A stretch of DNA of 64,000 nucleotides from Branchiostoma belcheri (taxonomy: Eukaryota > Chordata > Leptocardii > Amphioxiformes > Branchiostomatidae). Both the position numbers and the translations under genes were made by a program. The stretch lies in the NCBI RefSeq assembly GCF_001625305.1, contig NW_017803839.1:137814-201813 (forward strand), read 5' to 3'. The stretch's first letter is position 1. Each line of letters begins with the position of its first letter. Below, piece after piece: positions 52,094 to 63,385 of the stretch. The notes beneath the pieces are model-generated. The model did no database searches. It was not told the origin of the DNA and was given only the letters and a program-made list of their open reading frames with translations.

Positions 52094-52285
52094 AACAGTG
52101 AACTGTACTTTTGTGATCATAAGATCGCCCGAGAATACCTCAAGACTGTCTGCAGAGTGTGCGGTAACAAGCTGAAAGGATTGAATGCTAAAGTGCTCAT
52201 ATTTGCAGAGGTGGATGTGAGTCAGGACGTCCCAGATGTACATCCACACTTTCTTACAAATGCCGTCTTAAGTTGCAAAGATTAA
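52094..52285 (+). pseudogene. RAG1 N-terminus-like / N-RAG-TP-like module
   Basis: A frame of 63 codons reads REYLKTVCRVCGNKLKG, then LIFAEVDVSQDVPDVHPHFL. The order CRxCGxxx ... xxFxxDVxxDVxxxHPxxF resembles the zinc-binding N-terminal region of RAG1 and of the N-RAG-TP transposon ORFs described from Aplysia and amphioxus. The final C-x2-C pair expected after HPxxF is missing (LTNAVLSC). No catalytic RAG/Transib core is visible nearby. Confidence 0.45.
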
Positions 52286-52599
52286 AACAGGAAAAATAGG
52301 GAACTGGAGGAATTTGTATTTGAAATTTTTTCATTCGAAAAAAAAAAAACATAGCACATAAAAACATACGCCTGGGGTGTTAGAGGGTTAAGGGGGAGGG
52401 GAGCAGAAGTTACGTTAGTTTTCAACGATAAGTACTTTGTTAGAAACTAGCTCCTACAGTATATTAACTTGATAGACAGATAGGGGACCCTGTGACCTAC
52501 ATCAGACGTGGGTGTGACGTACTGTGGAATTTTGCGCGCAAAACTCACAACGTTCATTCCGAGGCGGGCTGTGGAGAGAGCAAGCCATGACAGGGCTCC

Positions 52600-53549
52600 C
52601 TCCCGATATTTTTTTTATCTTGTGCAACGAAATGATATGTTGGCAGCAGAAAACCAACGCCAGGCGGGCTCCATTCGTGCCTTGGTGGATCAGGAGCGCC
52701 ATTTACGGGAGGAAGTGGAGGGATATTGGAGGCAGCTGGCAGAGAAGGAGGCAGAGAGGAGAGGGGTACAGCCGGAGGTGGAAAGGCTGATTGCCCAGCT
52801 CCTGGACACACAACAACAGGAGCTGGAGGGCAGGAGAGAAGACCAGCCGAGGAGGAAAAAGGCCAAGGGTAGACCAGAGGAGTTTGTACCATCAATTCGC
52901 CTGAACAACACCGCGGCGCCCTGGTCTACCCTATCCCCAAGCAGTTTGAGGGAGAAGAAAGCAGCACTGAGAAATGGCTACCTGGAGCCCTGCTTTAGCA
53001 GATTGCCACAAAATGTTGTCAAAGCAAAAGTGAGTCTATGAAATACCTTTATTTTGCACTGATTTGTACTGGTCTTTCAAACCTGTAGGGTAGATATCTG
53101 CTTTTAATATGAAAGATGCTAGTTTATTTTAGAGTATATCACCACAAATGCTCACTATCTGCTGTTCTAATATAGTCTTTATTATGTAGGGTACACCACA
53201 TACAATACATGTTGTATATGTACATGCAGTCTAAACAAAGCAAAATTGGTACAGTGACTGAAACATGTCAGATGGTTATATATATAAGTGATAGTCTGTG
53301 TCATACCTGAACTTGAAATGCTTATTTTGTATTTGTACTGTATTTAATTCCACAGGAACAATACCACCCTTCGTTGTACTTAAGGAAAGGTGATGTTCTG
53401 TGGAGGCCACGGCAACCAGCTAAACAAGATGGCGTGGTGGAAAACCTTCAGCAAACAATTTGAACAAAAACACCCACCAAAATATGAAGGCATTGCCAAG
53501 CTGAAGTGTCACTGTACAGGGAAGAAACACTCTCCAACCTGTGGCTGAT
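52600..53549 (+). CDS. Coiled-coil TE-type ORF with Cys/His C-terminus
   Basis: Exon one has a coiled coil (EVEGYWRQLAEKEAERRGVQ), a basic linker (RRKKAKGRPEEF) and RLNNTAAPW, and ends at AAA|GTGAGT (53030). After TTCCACAG (53354) exon two reads YHPSLYLRKGDVLWRPRQPA. A one-base shift then gives EQKHPPKYEGIAKLKCHCTG KKHSPTCG and a stop. The CxC..KKHSPxC end may bind metal. The exon structure suggests a once-functional spliced gene. Confidence 0.4.
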
Positions 53550-53555
53550 TGTTAA

Positions 53556-53836
53556 GATGATTTCTATAATTTACCAGGTGCAGTAATCTGTTTAGATTTT
53601 GAGAAGGCGTTTGACAGCGTTAACGTTAACTTTATACTAAAACCTTAGAGAAATTTGGATTTGGGCCCCATTTAATTCCCATTGTTAAAATGATGTATAC
53701 TGATATTGAGCGTTGCTTAAACTACGGCTCTAAGTCAGCCTTCTTTCAGCTGAAACGAGGCATCCGACAAGGATGTCCCCTTTCAGCTCCCTTCCAACCT
53801 ATTGTGGAAATCTTGGCACAAAAAAATCGTCAGACT
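53556..53836 (+). pseudogene. L1/Tx1-like reverse transcriptase fragment
   Basis: It reads GAVICLDFEKAFDSVN, the first catalytic Asp block. A stop and one-base shift follow, then FGFGPHLIPIVKMMYTDI, FFQLKRGIRQGCPLSAPF and VEILAQ. LDFEKAFDSV and RGIRQGCPLS are standard non-LTR RT motifs, most like the L1/Tx1 side. The YxDD box is absent because homology ends soon after. It is inserted between two other TE fragments. Confidence 0.75.
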
Positions 53837-53837
53837 G

Positions 53838-54086
53838 TTTCTATCCTGTGAACACGCCAAGAACATTTACTCGTGGGAAGGTGGTAAATGCGACTTCCAC
53901 GGGGACTTGAGGTGCACGTGTAAAAAGTGTAGTCCACTAGATGTAACATGTGAAGGCAAACCATACTCGACCTCACATCCACTGACATGCCTCATGAACA
54001 GCATGGCATATAAGATCGAATGCGAAGAACGGGCAGCAAGACGTCATACACTGAGAGATGGGAAGAGGACATTCCAACTACCCTAA
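53838..54086 (+). CDS. Cysteine-rich TE protein fragment
   Basis: The frame reads CEHAKNIYSWEGGKCDFHGD, LRCTCKKCSPLDVTCEGKPY, then LTCLMNSMAYKIECEERAAR R. The order CxFH....CxCxxC....CxGxPYxT...LxCxxHSxAYxIECxxRA is a recurring zinc-binding block in invertebrate TE proteins. Here the His of HS is replaced by Asn. It is cut off after about 85 residues. Confidence 0.4.
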   Translation, partial: FLSCEHAKNIYSWEGGKCDFHGDLRCTCKKCSPLDVTCEGKPYSTSHPLTCLMNSMAYKIECEERAARRHTLRDGKRTFQLP

Positions 54087-54419
54087 ACTAAAGCAAGGAA
54101 CAATGTCCTTATCAGGTTTGTTTGTTTCTTTTTTTTTCTACATGCACTGCAAACAGATTTGACTCTTTTTAGGATGGGGAAGTCGAGATGTACATTTTTA
54201 TTGCAGCTGCATTATTCAACCTAAATTTTCTCTCTCTCTCTCCCTTTTCACCAAATGCAGGTACAGGTCTAAGAGCATTTCTCTTAACAGACTGGCATGC
54301 CTACGACATGGGTACACATTATGACTGCAGAGGCAGAAAGATTATCAGAAAGGACACCGCAGGTAATTAATGAACCAAATAAAACGTCATGTTGCCTTGC
54401 AGTAGACAGCAGCCCGTCA

Positions 54420-54708
54420 GTTTCACCACCGTCTAAACATATTTTTCAAAGAATTCATCGGAGGAAAATCCAATCTGATTGATAAAATCAAGGATTACAT
54501 GATCCGTATCGAGTTTCAAGCCAGAGGGTCCCCACATGCACATTCGATACTTTGGATGGAAGATGCCCTAAAACTTGGTGTTGATAGCGATGCCGACGTT
54601 GTCAGCTTCATCAATAAACATCAAACATGCGCCATTCCAGACGAGGAGGAAGAGGAACTGAGGCAATTTTATTGTGCATATTATTTGTTTATGATAATGA
54701 TTCGATGA
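54420..54708 (+). pseudogene. Helitron Rep (HUH) N-terminal fragment
   Basis: The frame reads FHHRLNIFFKEFIGG, then YMIRIEFQARGSPHAHSILW with the His-Ala-His metal-binding motif of HUH endonucleases, followed by DSDADVVSFINKHQT. This is the Helitron helicase-like N-terminal domain. The catalytic Tyr block and the helicase are missing. A frame is available from about 54420 without a clear ATG. Confidence 0.7.
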
Positions 54709-55160
54709 ATGTTTTTGTCCATATAAATGTTGGATAAAATTGCGGAGGCATATAAATGCTTAATGAAAGCGTCAGAAAATGCATCATTCCAGCGACTCAT
54801 CTTACTCCTTGTGCTTGTACTTCACCTGTCTTGGCCACCTTCCTACCAGGACCAGTGGGGCAGTTTCGCCTGCACAAAAGTCTCGGATAGATATGGCTAG
54901 CTCCATCTCAGTCCCAAACGGATGGAACAGCTCAATACATGGACTGATGTCATTCTACATGACGTAACAGAGTAACAGAGGTGTACAAGTCGATAGAGCT
55001 CCCAGTACCGGAGGTAGTGTATTAATTACCTGCGGAGTCCTTTCTAATAATCTTTCTGCCTTTTTTGCGTACCCATGTCTCATATCTAGTTACAATCTCA
55101 TGCCTCATGACAGTTTCCTTAGAACTAAATGTGATATTCTTATACAAAGTCAATAAAAAC
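54709..55160. other. No gene recognised
   Basis: Short frames only, without domains. Confidence 0.35.
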
Positions 55161-55167
55161 GTAACAC

Positions 55168-55409
55168 TTGTTGTTCAGTTGTACACCGTGCGAATATGCG
55201 AGGTTACAAGTACAGGAGAGGCTAAAACCCTCGCTCCTGGACCCAAAAACAGAATGCATGACTACAGAGATGAAACTGGATCAATTCGCCAAGTTGCCTG
55301 GGAACCACATTCACTCAAGTTCTCTGACGGACAGCAATATAATAATACATCATGCTTTGAAGAAATAGAACCACTAAACATGATTGACGTTGGGCTCATT
55401 ACAGGATAA
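55168..55409 (+). CDS. Hypothetical conserved-looking ORF
   Basis: From about 55195 the frame reads EVTSTGEAKTLAPGPKNRMH, DYRDETGSIRQVAWEPHSLK and CFEEIEPLNMIDVGLITG to a stop. The composition (aromatic, Gly and Asp turns) is protein-like, but no family was recognised. It may be the C-terminal exon of a TE protein. Confidence 0.3.
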
Positions 55410-55582
55410 AGGGTGATGCCGATATCGTGGACAAAAAGAAAAAATACATCACAGGAAACGTCATGTGCCATAGCGCGTAAGACAGGCAACGTATGCCATG
55501 TTACGAAGAGCTGATTGTGGATTAAGGGAGACAGATGTCGAGGAAACAAAACTTCGGTACTTTGATTATGTGTGGGTAGCGA

Positions 55583-55800
55583 GTGAACAGTGGTAGGTCG
55601 TTAGAGGTCTTTTGCTCTTATATTCCAGGTGTTCGGAACTTACGGGAAGGGAAGTCTCTGCTGCGAGGACAGAGATGGATAGGTTCAGAGGAGGATCCGT
55701 GGAGGGACGAAGGAAGGAACTACTGCAGCTGGCGTCAAGACCTCGTGACATGCCGGATTGAGTACTTAGAATACACCATACAATAAGTCGTAGTACGGTC
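55583..55800 (+). CDS. Exon-like ORF, unknown
   Basis: After TATTCCAG one frame gives CSELTGREVSAARTEMDRFR and RRKELLQLASRPRDMPD before a stop. It is a charged helix with no known domain. An overlapping ATG-initiated frame is less protein-like. Confidence 0.25.
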
Positions 55801-56349
55801 ACGATACGTCAGATGAAGCTTGTTTATGTGCCCCCACGAGGCCGAACAACCGTGTGTAGGTCAGTTGAGAATCCCAAAAGTATTTAAAGACGAAATATGT
55901 TCCATCAAAGTTGACCTTTAAGTACGCATGTTGGCGTGGTTTTTCTGCGTTTTACGGTGCCGACGGTACTTTCAAGTTGGAGAACAGTATTTATCTGCCA
56001 AAATATAAAAGGTCAAAAGACTTTTTAGTCTAGGTGTTAGTCACTTATACATTTTGAAAACAACATATCCATGGTGTTCGAGGAAAATTTAAAAAGTATA
56101 GTATATAGGATATATAGATATATGATTAATTGATCAAGAGAAATATATATTTCAGATCACTGTCACCTATCCATCACGGCCAGACAAAGCTGACATCACT
56201 TGCAAGGACCATGTCTTTCACTATAGACTCTTACATATGTTCTTACCTACAGACTTTTTTCATATTTGGAAAAGTATTGATAATCCATTGTGCTCATGTT
56301 CTCTGCGTATCAGCGAAGAGAGAGGAGACGAGGGGAACTGTGTCCTCAG

Positions 56350-57215
56350 AAACTTTTGTCTGCACCTCCTGTGAGTACGTTTCCCAGTCACATAAGTTCT
56401 ATGAGGAGGTGGAGACAGGAAAGAGAGGCAAGAAACTAGCAGCCCCAAACATGGCATTACAAATAGCACTATTCAATAACCCAATAGGACCAAAGAACTT
56501 TATGGAAATCGCTGCCACTCTAGATTTACCAGTACCCAGCCTGTCTGGCATGCAGAAGATGGCGAACCGATATGCAGAAATCATTGTGGAGGAGAATGAC
56601 GAGGACATGAAGAGATGGGGGGAGATCGTGCTGGGGACCAATGAAGTCACAGGAAAACCAGCAGACAGGCCAATCAAGGGGGAGAGGGATGTGAGATTCC
56701 AAAGCGCCCTCGGATCCGGACGTAGGCCGGGCCAGCCATCATCTCATGCCTTTGCAACCTTTGTGGAAAATGAGACTAACATGAAAAAAATCCTGGCAAC
56801 ATATCTCAGAAACAATGTGCGAAGTGCAACCTAGGGCACCTGGGTCGAGGAGTGAAGAAGAGCCACAATTGTTCGGCAAACATCGCCAAGCATGTTGTGA
56901 TAGGAGATGGGGCAGCACTAGGCCGTGAGATGGGGAAGCAACTTGTCGAGAATAACATCAGGGTGTCTCACCTTGTACATGATGGAGATGGACATATCTT
57001 CAAGGGAATGTCTGAGGTGATGGAAGAGACAACAGATGAGCCCACAAAGTCCTTGTCTGACACTATCCACCTGTCCAGAGGTATTGCCAGGGCAGTGACA
57101 AAGGCTACATGGAGTGCCCACATGTGGCCAGGACAAACTCGGGCGGAGAGGATGCAAGTCAAGAACAGGTTTGGGGATGACCAGTACACTCATCAGGTTT
57201 CTTTTGCTTCTTCAG
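56350..57215 (+). pseudogene. Mutator-like transposase domain, largely preserved
   Basis: The ORF to 56834 reads NMALQIALFNNPIGPKNFME, LDLPVPSLSGMQKMANRYAE and GERDVRFQSALGSGRRPGQP. It is followed, after a stop and frame change, by HVVIGDGAALGREMGKQL, VSHLVHDGDGHIFKGMSEVM, LSDTIHLSRGIARAVTKATW and WPGQTRAERMQVKNRFGDD. This matches the Mutator-like transposase domain: VxxD..YNN-like and TD.D-like acidic blocks, then D..HL......N...F, P.KTKAER...RF. Only one main break is seen. It is the best-preserved TE enzyme in the window. Confidence 0.6.
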
Positions 57216-57404
57216 GAGGTAATGCAAAAACAAGTTTGTATTTGCATTCCTTGGGTACCTCGTCCTCAGGGGGATATTCAAAGAGGTCAGTACACATTGT
57301 GTAAAAATTTTCAACAATATGTGAAACTTTGACAATTTCAAACTGCGATTTCTCGCTCACAGTTGTGTTACCCTAACTTTTAAGAATGTCATTTTGGTGT
57401 TTTA

Positions 57405-57668
57405 CTACAGGTGCAAGTGGGCTACCTGCTTGTTGGCCACACCCATGAAGACGTGGATCAGTTCTTCAGTAAGATATCCTCCACGCTCCAGAAGCAGGAC
57501 GCTACCACCGTGGAAGAGCTGATCCATGCCATCAACAACAGCTTCCCAAAATGTAAAGACCTGGGAATTGGAGGCCATTCTGGACGTCAAGGCATTCCTT
57601 GGGGATGTCAGTAATGAGCTTGAACAGCACAGCTGCCCCCATGCGTTCAAGTTCTCCAAAGGCCATTG
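57405..57668 (+). pseudogene. DUF7869-like TE protein, C-terminal block
   Basis: After a TTTACTACAG acceptor the frame reads VGYLLVGHTHEDVDQFFSKI SSTL and DATTVEELIHAINNSFPK. Following a frame change it gives LDVKAFLGDVSNELEQHSCP HAFKF to a stop. GHTHEDxDQxFS is the signature of the last part of this family, whose earlier blocks occur at 6.3 and 17.6 kb on the other strand. It directly follows the Mutator-like domain, so two elements abut. Confidence 0.6.
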
Positions 57669-57859
57669 ATTCCTTGTTATATGTAAGATATCTACTCCCC
57701 AGAAGTTGGGATTTGACAAAAAAGATATTAAAGTATCAGAAACAAATTCCTAAAAAAAGGAACATTGGTTGCGTCATTTTATTTTTTATATTTATTGGGG
57801 GCAAATACTCTTCTTAGTTACTCATTTGTTCCTTTAGTATGTACCTCTACCTAGGACAA

Positions 57860-58035
57860 CTGAATTTTACAATGCAACGGAATATGTTGTTGTTTTCACC
57901 GCAGCTGTACTGCAGAGTGAACGCCGTCCCTCGAGGCCGTACAACCACGAGCGGGCCAGTCGTTCACGCGCCGAAATTTTTCTGGCATCGTGTGGGGTAC
58001 TATAACCCTGATGCACACCTTCTGTATATTTTCTA
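57860..58035 (+). CDS. Exon-like ORF with PRGRTT motif
   Basis: After CACCGCAG the frame reads LYCRVNAVPRGRTTTSGPVV HAPKFFW. A similar string (VPPRGRTTVCRSV) is readable at about 55825-55870. The shared motif suggests a repeated exon of an unknown TE protein. Confidence 0.25.
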
Positions 58036-58275
58036 GCATCGTACCGTCATCCTGATGCACGCTACGGATTTTTTTCTAGCATCGTGTGATACGACCCAGA
58101 TGCACTTTTCCATATCTTATTTTAACATCGTGTAGAGCGATGAAGTCCCTTTCCCCCATTTGTATCATCCTGACATCGTGTGAAGTATAAATTAACCTTT
58201 GATGCACTTTTTGCTTTATCCTAGCATCTGGAGGGGTGGTACAACCCTGATGCATGTTACTGTATGTCTCATCAT
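57975..58275. repeat. Diverged ~52-bp tandem repeat
   Basis: The words ctagcatcgtgtg and cctgatgcac alternate about six times with substitutions and small indels. Confidence 0.65.
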
Positions 58276-58279
58276 TGGG

Positions 58280-58830
58280 TTTGATTCTCAGCATTGCTAC
58301 ATTATCACTGCTAATCACAATAATTATTTTTCTCTAACATGAGAAGAGGGAGCTCCTGGACTGGAACACAACTATTCAGGTCTTAAGATTGAACCAGTAT
58401 TCTGACTACTTTTCTTCTTTTGAGCCCTAGCCATGCCGAAGACGCGACGGGCTCGAAAGAGGAACCAAAGCCGGGCCACAGATCCTCCTATTGCTTTTTT
58501 TTGGTAATGAAATGGGATCTCTGCTTTTTTTTATCTCTTGTTTTGGACATGCTATATGGTTGTTATTTTTGAGAGGTAGGTAGCTCTTGTCAATGGCGAG
58601 TTTTCACACCCACCCACCCCTGAGTGGCTTCTCGACCCACAAACATGACTGATATTAACTAGAGAGTGATACATATAATCAAATTAAGAACATGTCCATA
58701 ATTGATGAGAAAATACTATAGCTCCAAAGGGCAGATGTGCCGCATCAGAAAGCCATTTTAGTTAAGAGAACATTATCCATAATTAGACATAATCCAATAA
58801 AATGCCAATAAAATGTTTTACAAGATTGGA
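58280..58830. other. No gene recognised
   Basis: A short basic frame at 58434 (MPKTRRARKRNQSRATDPP) has a good ATG but only about 24 codons. Confidence 0.35.
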
Positions 58831-59242
58831 CTGTTGTTTATTCGCATAGTGCCCATTGGACGACGAGTTACCATAGCAGAGACGACATTCAACCAGCTGC
58901 AGTTAAAGACAGAACAGAGACACCGGCTCCGAAATCCAACCTGGTCGAAGACCTTACACCTGGTGTGAACGGCTCCCTGCGCTCGGGCCTGGGAACTTTG
59001 ACGAGCTATCATCGCGGTGAAGAGCTCCGGCCTGACGAAGACCCAGTTTCGCGCCCAGGCATGGCGACATTGAAGAGAACCTGCCGTGTAACGTCGACAC
59101 CGGACCCGCAACTTTTAATAGGACCGTCGCCGGACAGAAGCTTCATTCCGAGCTCGGACCGCCAGTCCGCAAAGAGGCCGATAGCCGAGCGAGGAATTCC
59201 ATCCGATCTTCCAGCAAAGTTTCCAAAACGACACAACGCAGA

Positions 59243-59945
59243 ATGGCAGCAGCCGGGCCACACGATGACGGCTCATCAGACGAGTGGGGTTCAGACGCTG
59301 TCGACACCCCACAAGACCACGACTACGGCCCAGTGGAAGATGACTGGCGGTCGTGGGGAAGGGAGGAAGGCCCAGGCCGCCGGGTGGATCCCTGGACCCG
59401 AAACAGAGGGAAAATGAGGGAGGTGTACGCCCGCTACAGACTGGAAAAGGCGTACGTCTACCTCCGTCACAAGAAAGGCGAACTCCGCCGCAGCGTCCGT
59501 GGCCTGAACCGGGTAATCGCTCGCCTGGACGCCGAAATCAACGGGGAGCCCCAGCCTCACAATCTCTACCAGCTCCTCTGGAGTTTTGAGAGCGGGCGGC
59601 GCGACCCACCGGTCCCGGACGCAGACCCCAGGACGCATCCCATGGAGGCGTTCGTGTCATCTTTCTGCGCCCACCTGGGCTTCGATATTGTAGCCATGGT
59701 GCAGGGGCTGAATGCCCAGTGTAGGGATTTCCTGAGGATGGTAGAAGAGCTGAGGGGACAGGTGCGCGACCGCCTCGACTCAATACCAGAGCACTACGAA
59801 CACCCGGTATTGTGCTGCATCCCGCGGGAATCAACCAGGAACAATGCGGTTGGGAGGAGCCCTTGCGGCAGCGTCCGGAGCTGTGGACCTTTCCGGACCC
59901 CATTCCGAGATCTGAGAGGAGGTTCCCTTACTGAGCCGGCAACCA
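59243..59945 (+). pseudogene. Unknown protein, copy B of an inverted related pair
   Basis: From the ATG the ORF reads an acidic lead, then MREVYARYRLEKAYVYLRHK and KGELRRSVRGLNRVIARLD, a conserved MEAFVSSFCAHLGFDIV, helical LRGQVRDRL and VLCCI. A frame change near 59835 moves it to WEEPLRQRPELWTFPDPIP, and the frame stops at about 59938. Each block has a counterpart at 11484-10754 on the opposite strand, and similarity extends into the sequence after the stop (tgtggac ... atatgt(g/a)gact). G+C-rich with good codon character. The ORF as annotated by its first frame (to 60043) misreads the C-terminus. Confidence 0.5.
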
Positions 59946-59949
59946 TACA

Positions 59950-60425
59950 ATCAGACTTGAATATGAACTGGAATGATGTGTGGACGTTGAAATATGTAGA
60001 CTGGAATGTTATGTGGACACTAGGAAGGAAATTTTACTGCTAACGACCCTGCGTATATCAGGCAGGAAAACCATTTCTATTGTATGTCGGGTAGGAAGAC
60101 GATTCTGATTTGTGTATATATATATATATACAAATGGTTATCTCAAATTTTATCCAAATTAGTTTCACTGTGTAACCTAGACGAACTTTGACGGGTATCC
60201 GGGGTCTTTAGGTGGGTGACCCTCAGGGAGTTGCGACCCTGCCCAGCCCAGTAGCTATTGTGTAAAATCTCACATAGGTAAGTGGTGTCATCACCATTGA
60301 TAGGATTGTTTTTTTGTACAACCGAAATGTTTAACGTTCTACAACTGAGTCGATGTAGACAAACACTGCTTCTTCTCGGTCTTGGTTCGTAACCCTGGCT
60401 TATTGTCGTTTGCGCCGTACTGTAA
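59950..60425. other. No gene recognised
   Basis: Contains a short (TA)n run at 60116-60131. Confidence 0.35.
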
Positions 60426-60960
60426 GAAACAGCGGAGAAGAACGGCTTCCGCGGAGTCCGAAGCACGGGGAACCCCGAACAGTATGCATTGGGCGTCAAC
60501 CAGCTGTCAGGTCGGTACATTAAGTTCACTGGACGCGTGAGCAAAAATGTACAAGGGGGGCTCAACCATCGACAGGTTGAGGTCAAGTCAATCAAGCAGT
60601 ACGCCGATAATACAAACCCCAGGTGTGTGGTCCACCTGTCTTGAGTCTTATCTGAATGCCCTACCGGAAAACGTGGCAGTTTCTACCGACGACCCCTCTA
60701 CTTCAGAGGTAGCTACACCTTCCAATGCCAAGATATCAGAGTCACACTCAGAGAAGAAATTTTCAGGTACATCATGTCAATCATCAAAAAGTTCAAAGGT
60801 TAACACTTCATCCGGTCCAAAACCTACTTCAGGGGTAGCTACACCTTCTAATGCCAAGATATCAGAGTCACACTCAGAGAAGAAATTTTCAGGTACATCA
60901 AGTCAGATGGCTCTAATCAGAGATGCACAGCACCAGTTTTTTTACCCACACTTCGTGTGA
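60426..60960 (+). pseudogene. DUF3504 / Crypton-type tyrosine recombinase fragment
   Basis: The frame at 60426-60645 reads YALGVNQLSGRYIKFTGRVS KNVQGGL, then VEVKSIKQYADNTNPRCVVH L. Switching to the frame of 60547-60960 continues CLESYLNALPENV. The order (x)GVNxLSGRYxxFxGRxxKxxxGGLxxRxVxxKxIKxYxxxxNPRCxVxLYxxYLxxxP is that of DUF3504, a Crypton-derived recombinase domain. The catalytic Arg/Tyr region is lost. The tail contains an in-frame duplication. Confidence 0.5.
60705..60915 (+). repeat. 126-bp in-frame duplication
   Basis: The 20-base phrase gtagctacaccttccaatgc and the next ~55 bases recur exactly 126 bases later with two or three changes. 126 is 42 codons, so the frame is kept (TPSNAKISESHSEKKFSGTS twice). 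Confidence 0.85.
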
Positions 60961-63187
60961 AAATACTAAGTATGATTTAAGATTGTACTCCTTTAGATTT
61001 TGGAAATAAAAAAAAACTGTCCCCGGAAGCACCGGGTTCCTGAAGTGTGAGTGGCGTGTCTATACTGAGTAGTGTCTCTGCACTCAGTGTCGCCACCAAT
61101 GATGTTGTATTCCGAACTAGTATTATAACTTCTAGACAACGAAATGTGATTCGTGTCATATATAAACATGTAGTAGTGCGAAAGGAGTGACGATGTATAT
61201 TCTTTGGTTTGGCCTTGTGTCCATGCCCTCAGATTCTGATGTGAGATGCGTCGGGCACGTAGCCTTCCCTCACACCAAGTCGCGTGCACGATGTAACGGT
61301 GGTCTGTTCTCTGACCACCCCTTGTTAGCATACTGTATTCCTTTCCCTGTTGTTATGCTGTATTGACAGACGTTCGTGCCGGAATGAGACCGTTTGAAAC
61401 CTGTAATTACTCATAGCCAAGGTTCGGTAGTCACTAACCCGGAATGTGCAAGTGCCATATGTGCATCTGCCTGAAGCGCCCAACAATTTGTTGTAACTCC
61501 ATATATCTGCTTGGCACCCCTGAAGTTACATAAATTATAAGAGATCTAGTCGGACCTGTATCGCCACCGATATCGTTCAATCTGTGGTTTACTGATGTCA
61601 CGCCACAGTGGTCAGGGTAGGATTACATGCAACTGTAGTCGGAAATGTCCGACAATTCGGGCATCCCGGCTAATACAACTTTGCATAGAGCTTATGCCAC
61701 ACAGACCGACTTAACCTCGAGTCTGATCCACCCCTTTCATTGTTGTGGCAACAACAGCAAAAAAAAACAGTTGATAAAAATGGCTGCAACATGCAACTAA
61801 TCTAAGCTGAACCAGCCCCCACTGAGCCAATGGCACAGTCCCCGAAGTCTGGGTTTCCAAGAGGCTGGACAGCTGAAGGAAATAGACCTATAAAACTAAC
61901 AACCATTGAGTTGGCCGACCGATCTACCGCAAGCCAATCAATTACTTCAGTAATGATCATGAACTGCTCAGCCACCGATGTTTACAAACGACAAGTGTAG
62001 TTTAAATATTTAAGCGCAGGTGAGATATCAAAAAGCGCGCTTTGCTGCATAAATAAGCTGTTTCTAATGGTATTTCCTGTCTTGCGTGGACACAGCTGAA
62101 GGTGTTCTATGTGGATGGTCCTCATCTCACAGCTGATCCACGGTGTTTGATGTACATCTCAGTAGCTTTAGAGGAAACACGAATATAAGGATTAGTACCG
62201 AAATCTTTAGACAAAATTCTCACTCTTGACATTTGGTACCGAACAGACAACACAGTAGATATTGGTCAAGTAGGTTTTTGTAACCAGGAAAAGTCTAACG
62301 GAGGCCGAGTTGCTCGGTAGCTCAACCATGTATTTTTTTCGGTTCCTGAACTTTTTCAAATGTTCGGATACCTTGAAAAATTAAAATATAAATAAATATA
62401 CGAATAAAAAAATGTACTAGTCTTGGGCTGTGTAATCATTCTGGGCAAATCGTCCGAAAATATTGCCAAGTACGCAGTTCTCGTCCGCCAACACGTAAAC
62501 AAGATAATCCATCACAAATGTCAGCCGAGGTCAGCCTTCTACGACATTCTCTTCAAATTTTGTCATTAGCAGTTAAAATTGGCCTAATTATAATCATCAT
62601 TGTTTGGACGTTTTCTACGATCACAAATTAAATACTTTCTCGTGACCAAAGGTTGGGGCAAACTGTTTATAATTTGGTGACGAGACACATTCCACAAACT
62701 GCCGTGCAAAACACTGTGCGGCTCAACCAAGGAGGTTAAAAAAGAGACTTGGCTTAACAAAACAAAACGACAGAATCAATCAACTTTCGCAAAAACTTGT
62801 CCACGTCTATTTACGAGTAACCGTAACATCTTTAGGATTCATTCTACGCAAGTTAACGATCACAGAAACGGCAATTCAGAACACAAAACGACCTGAAAAT
62901 TCAGAACCTACCTCACACCACCGCCCTTCTCTCCAACTGAACCTGAGTACGGTCGTGCGACGAGAAATTCTGCGTATATCCATCCGCCACGGGACTGTTA
63001 AGCTGTATACCAACGTGACGATATATATGGAACAAACACAATTATAGTTTTTAACTGCACAAATCTAACACAATCTGGAAATTACGCCGATAGTTTAATA
63101 GCTAACACTTTTAACTAGACCTTTCGTCCTTGTCACGTACTACTTTCTGGCGGCACTTGTGTACGTCCTGTCTGGGGAGGCTATTCG
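60961..63187. other. No gene recognised
   Basis: About 2.2 kb with no ORF that I can support and no clear repeat structure. Confidence 0.45.
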
Positions 63188-63385
63188 GTGGCGAGGCCGT
63201 GCGAGGCTCACTTGGGGTATAAGAAACAACTCATTGCATCTAAGGTGCCCTGGGCTAGTGATCCTCCTTTTGTGATGGGTCCTGATTTAAATTTGGCATA
63301 TATTTCAAAATGTGCATGGGAGTTAGATACGATGCATATTGGTGAAAACATTAAAATGATGATAATGCCAGTTTCTTGTTTGTAG
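63188..63385 (+). CDS. Hypothetical short ORF
   Basis: 65 codons (VPWASDPPFVMGPDLNLAYI, then a Met-rich end). No family was recognised. Flanked by non-coding sequence. Confidence 0.2.
   Translation: MARPCEAHLGYKKQLIASKVPWASDPPFVMGPDLNLAYISKCAWELDTMHIGENIKMMIMPVSCL

Noticed and set aside
59538-59903. 121-codon minus-strand ORF
   Set aside because: Shadow of the G+C-rich gene on the plus strand, whose blocks are confirmed by the related copy at 10.8 kb.
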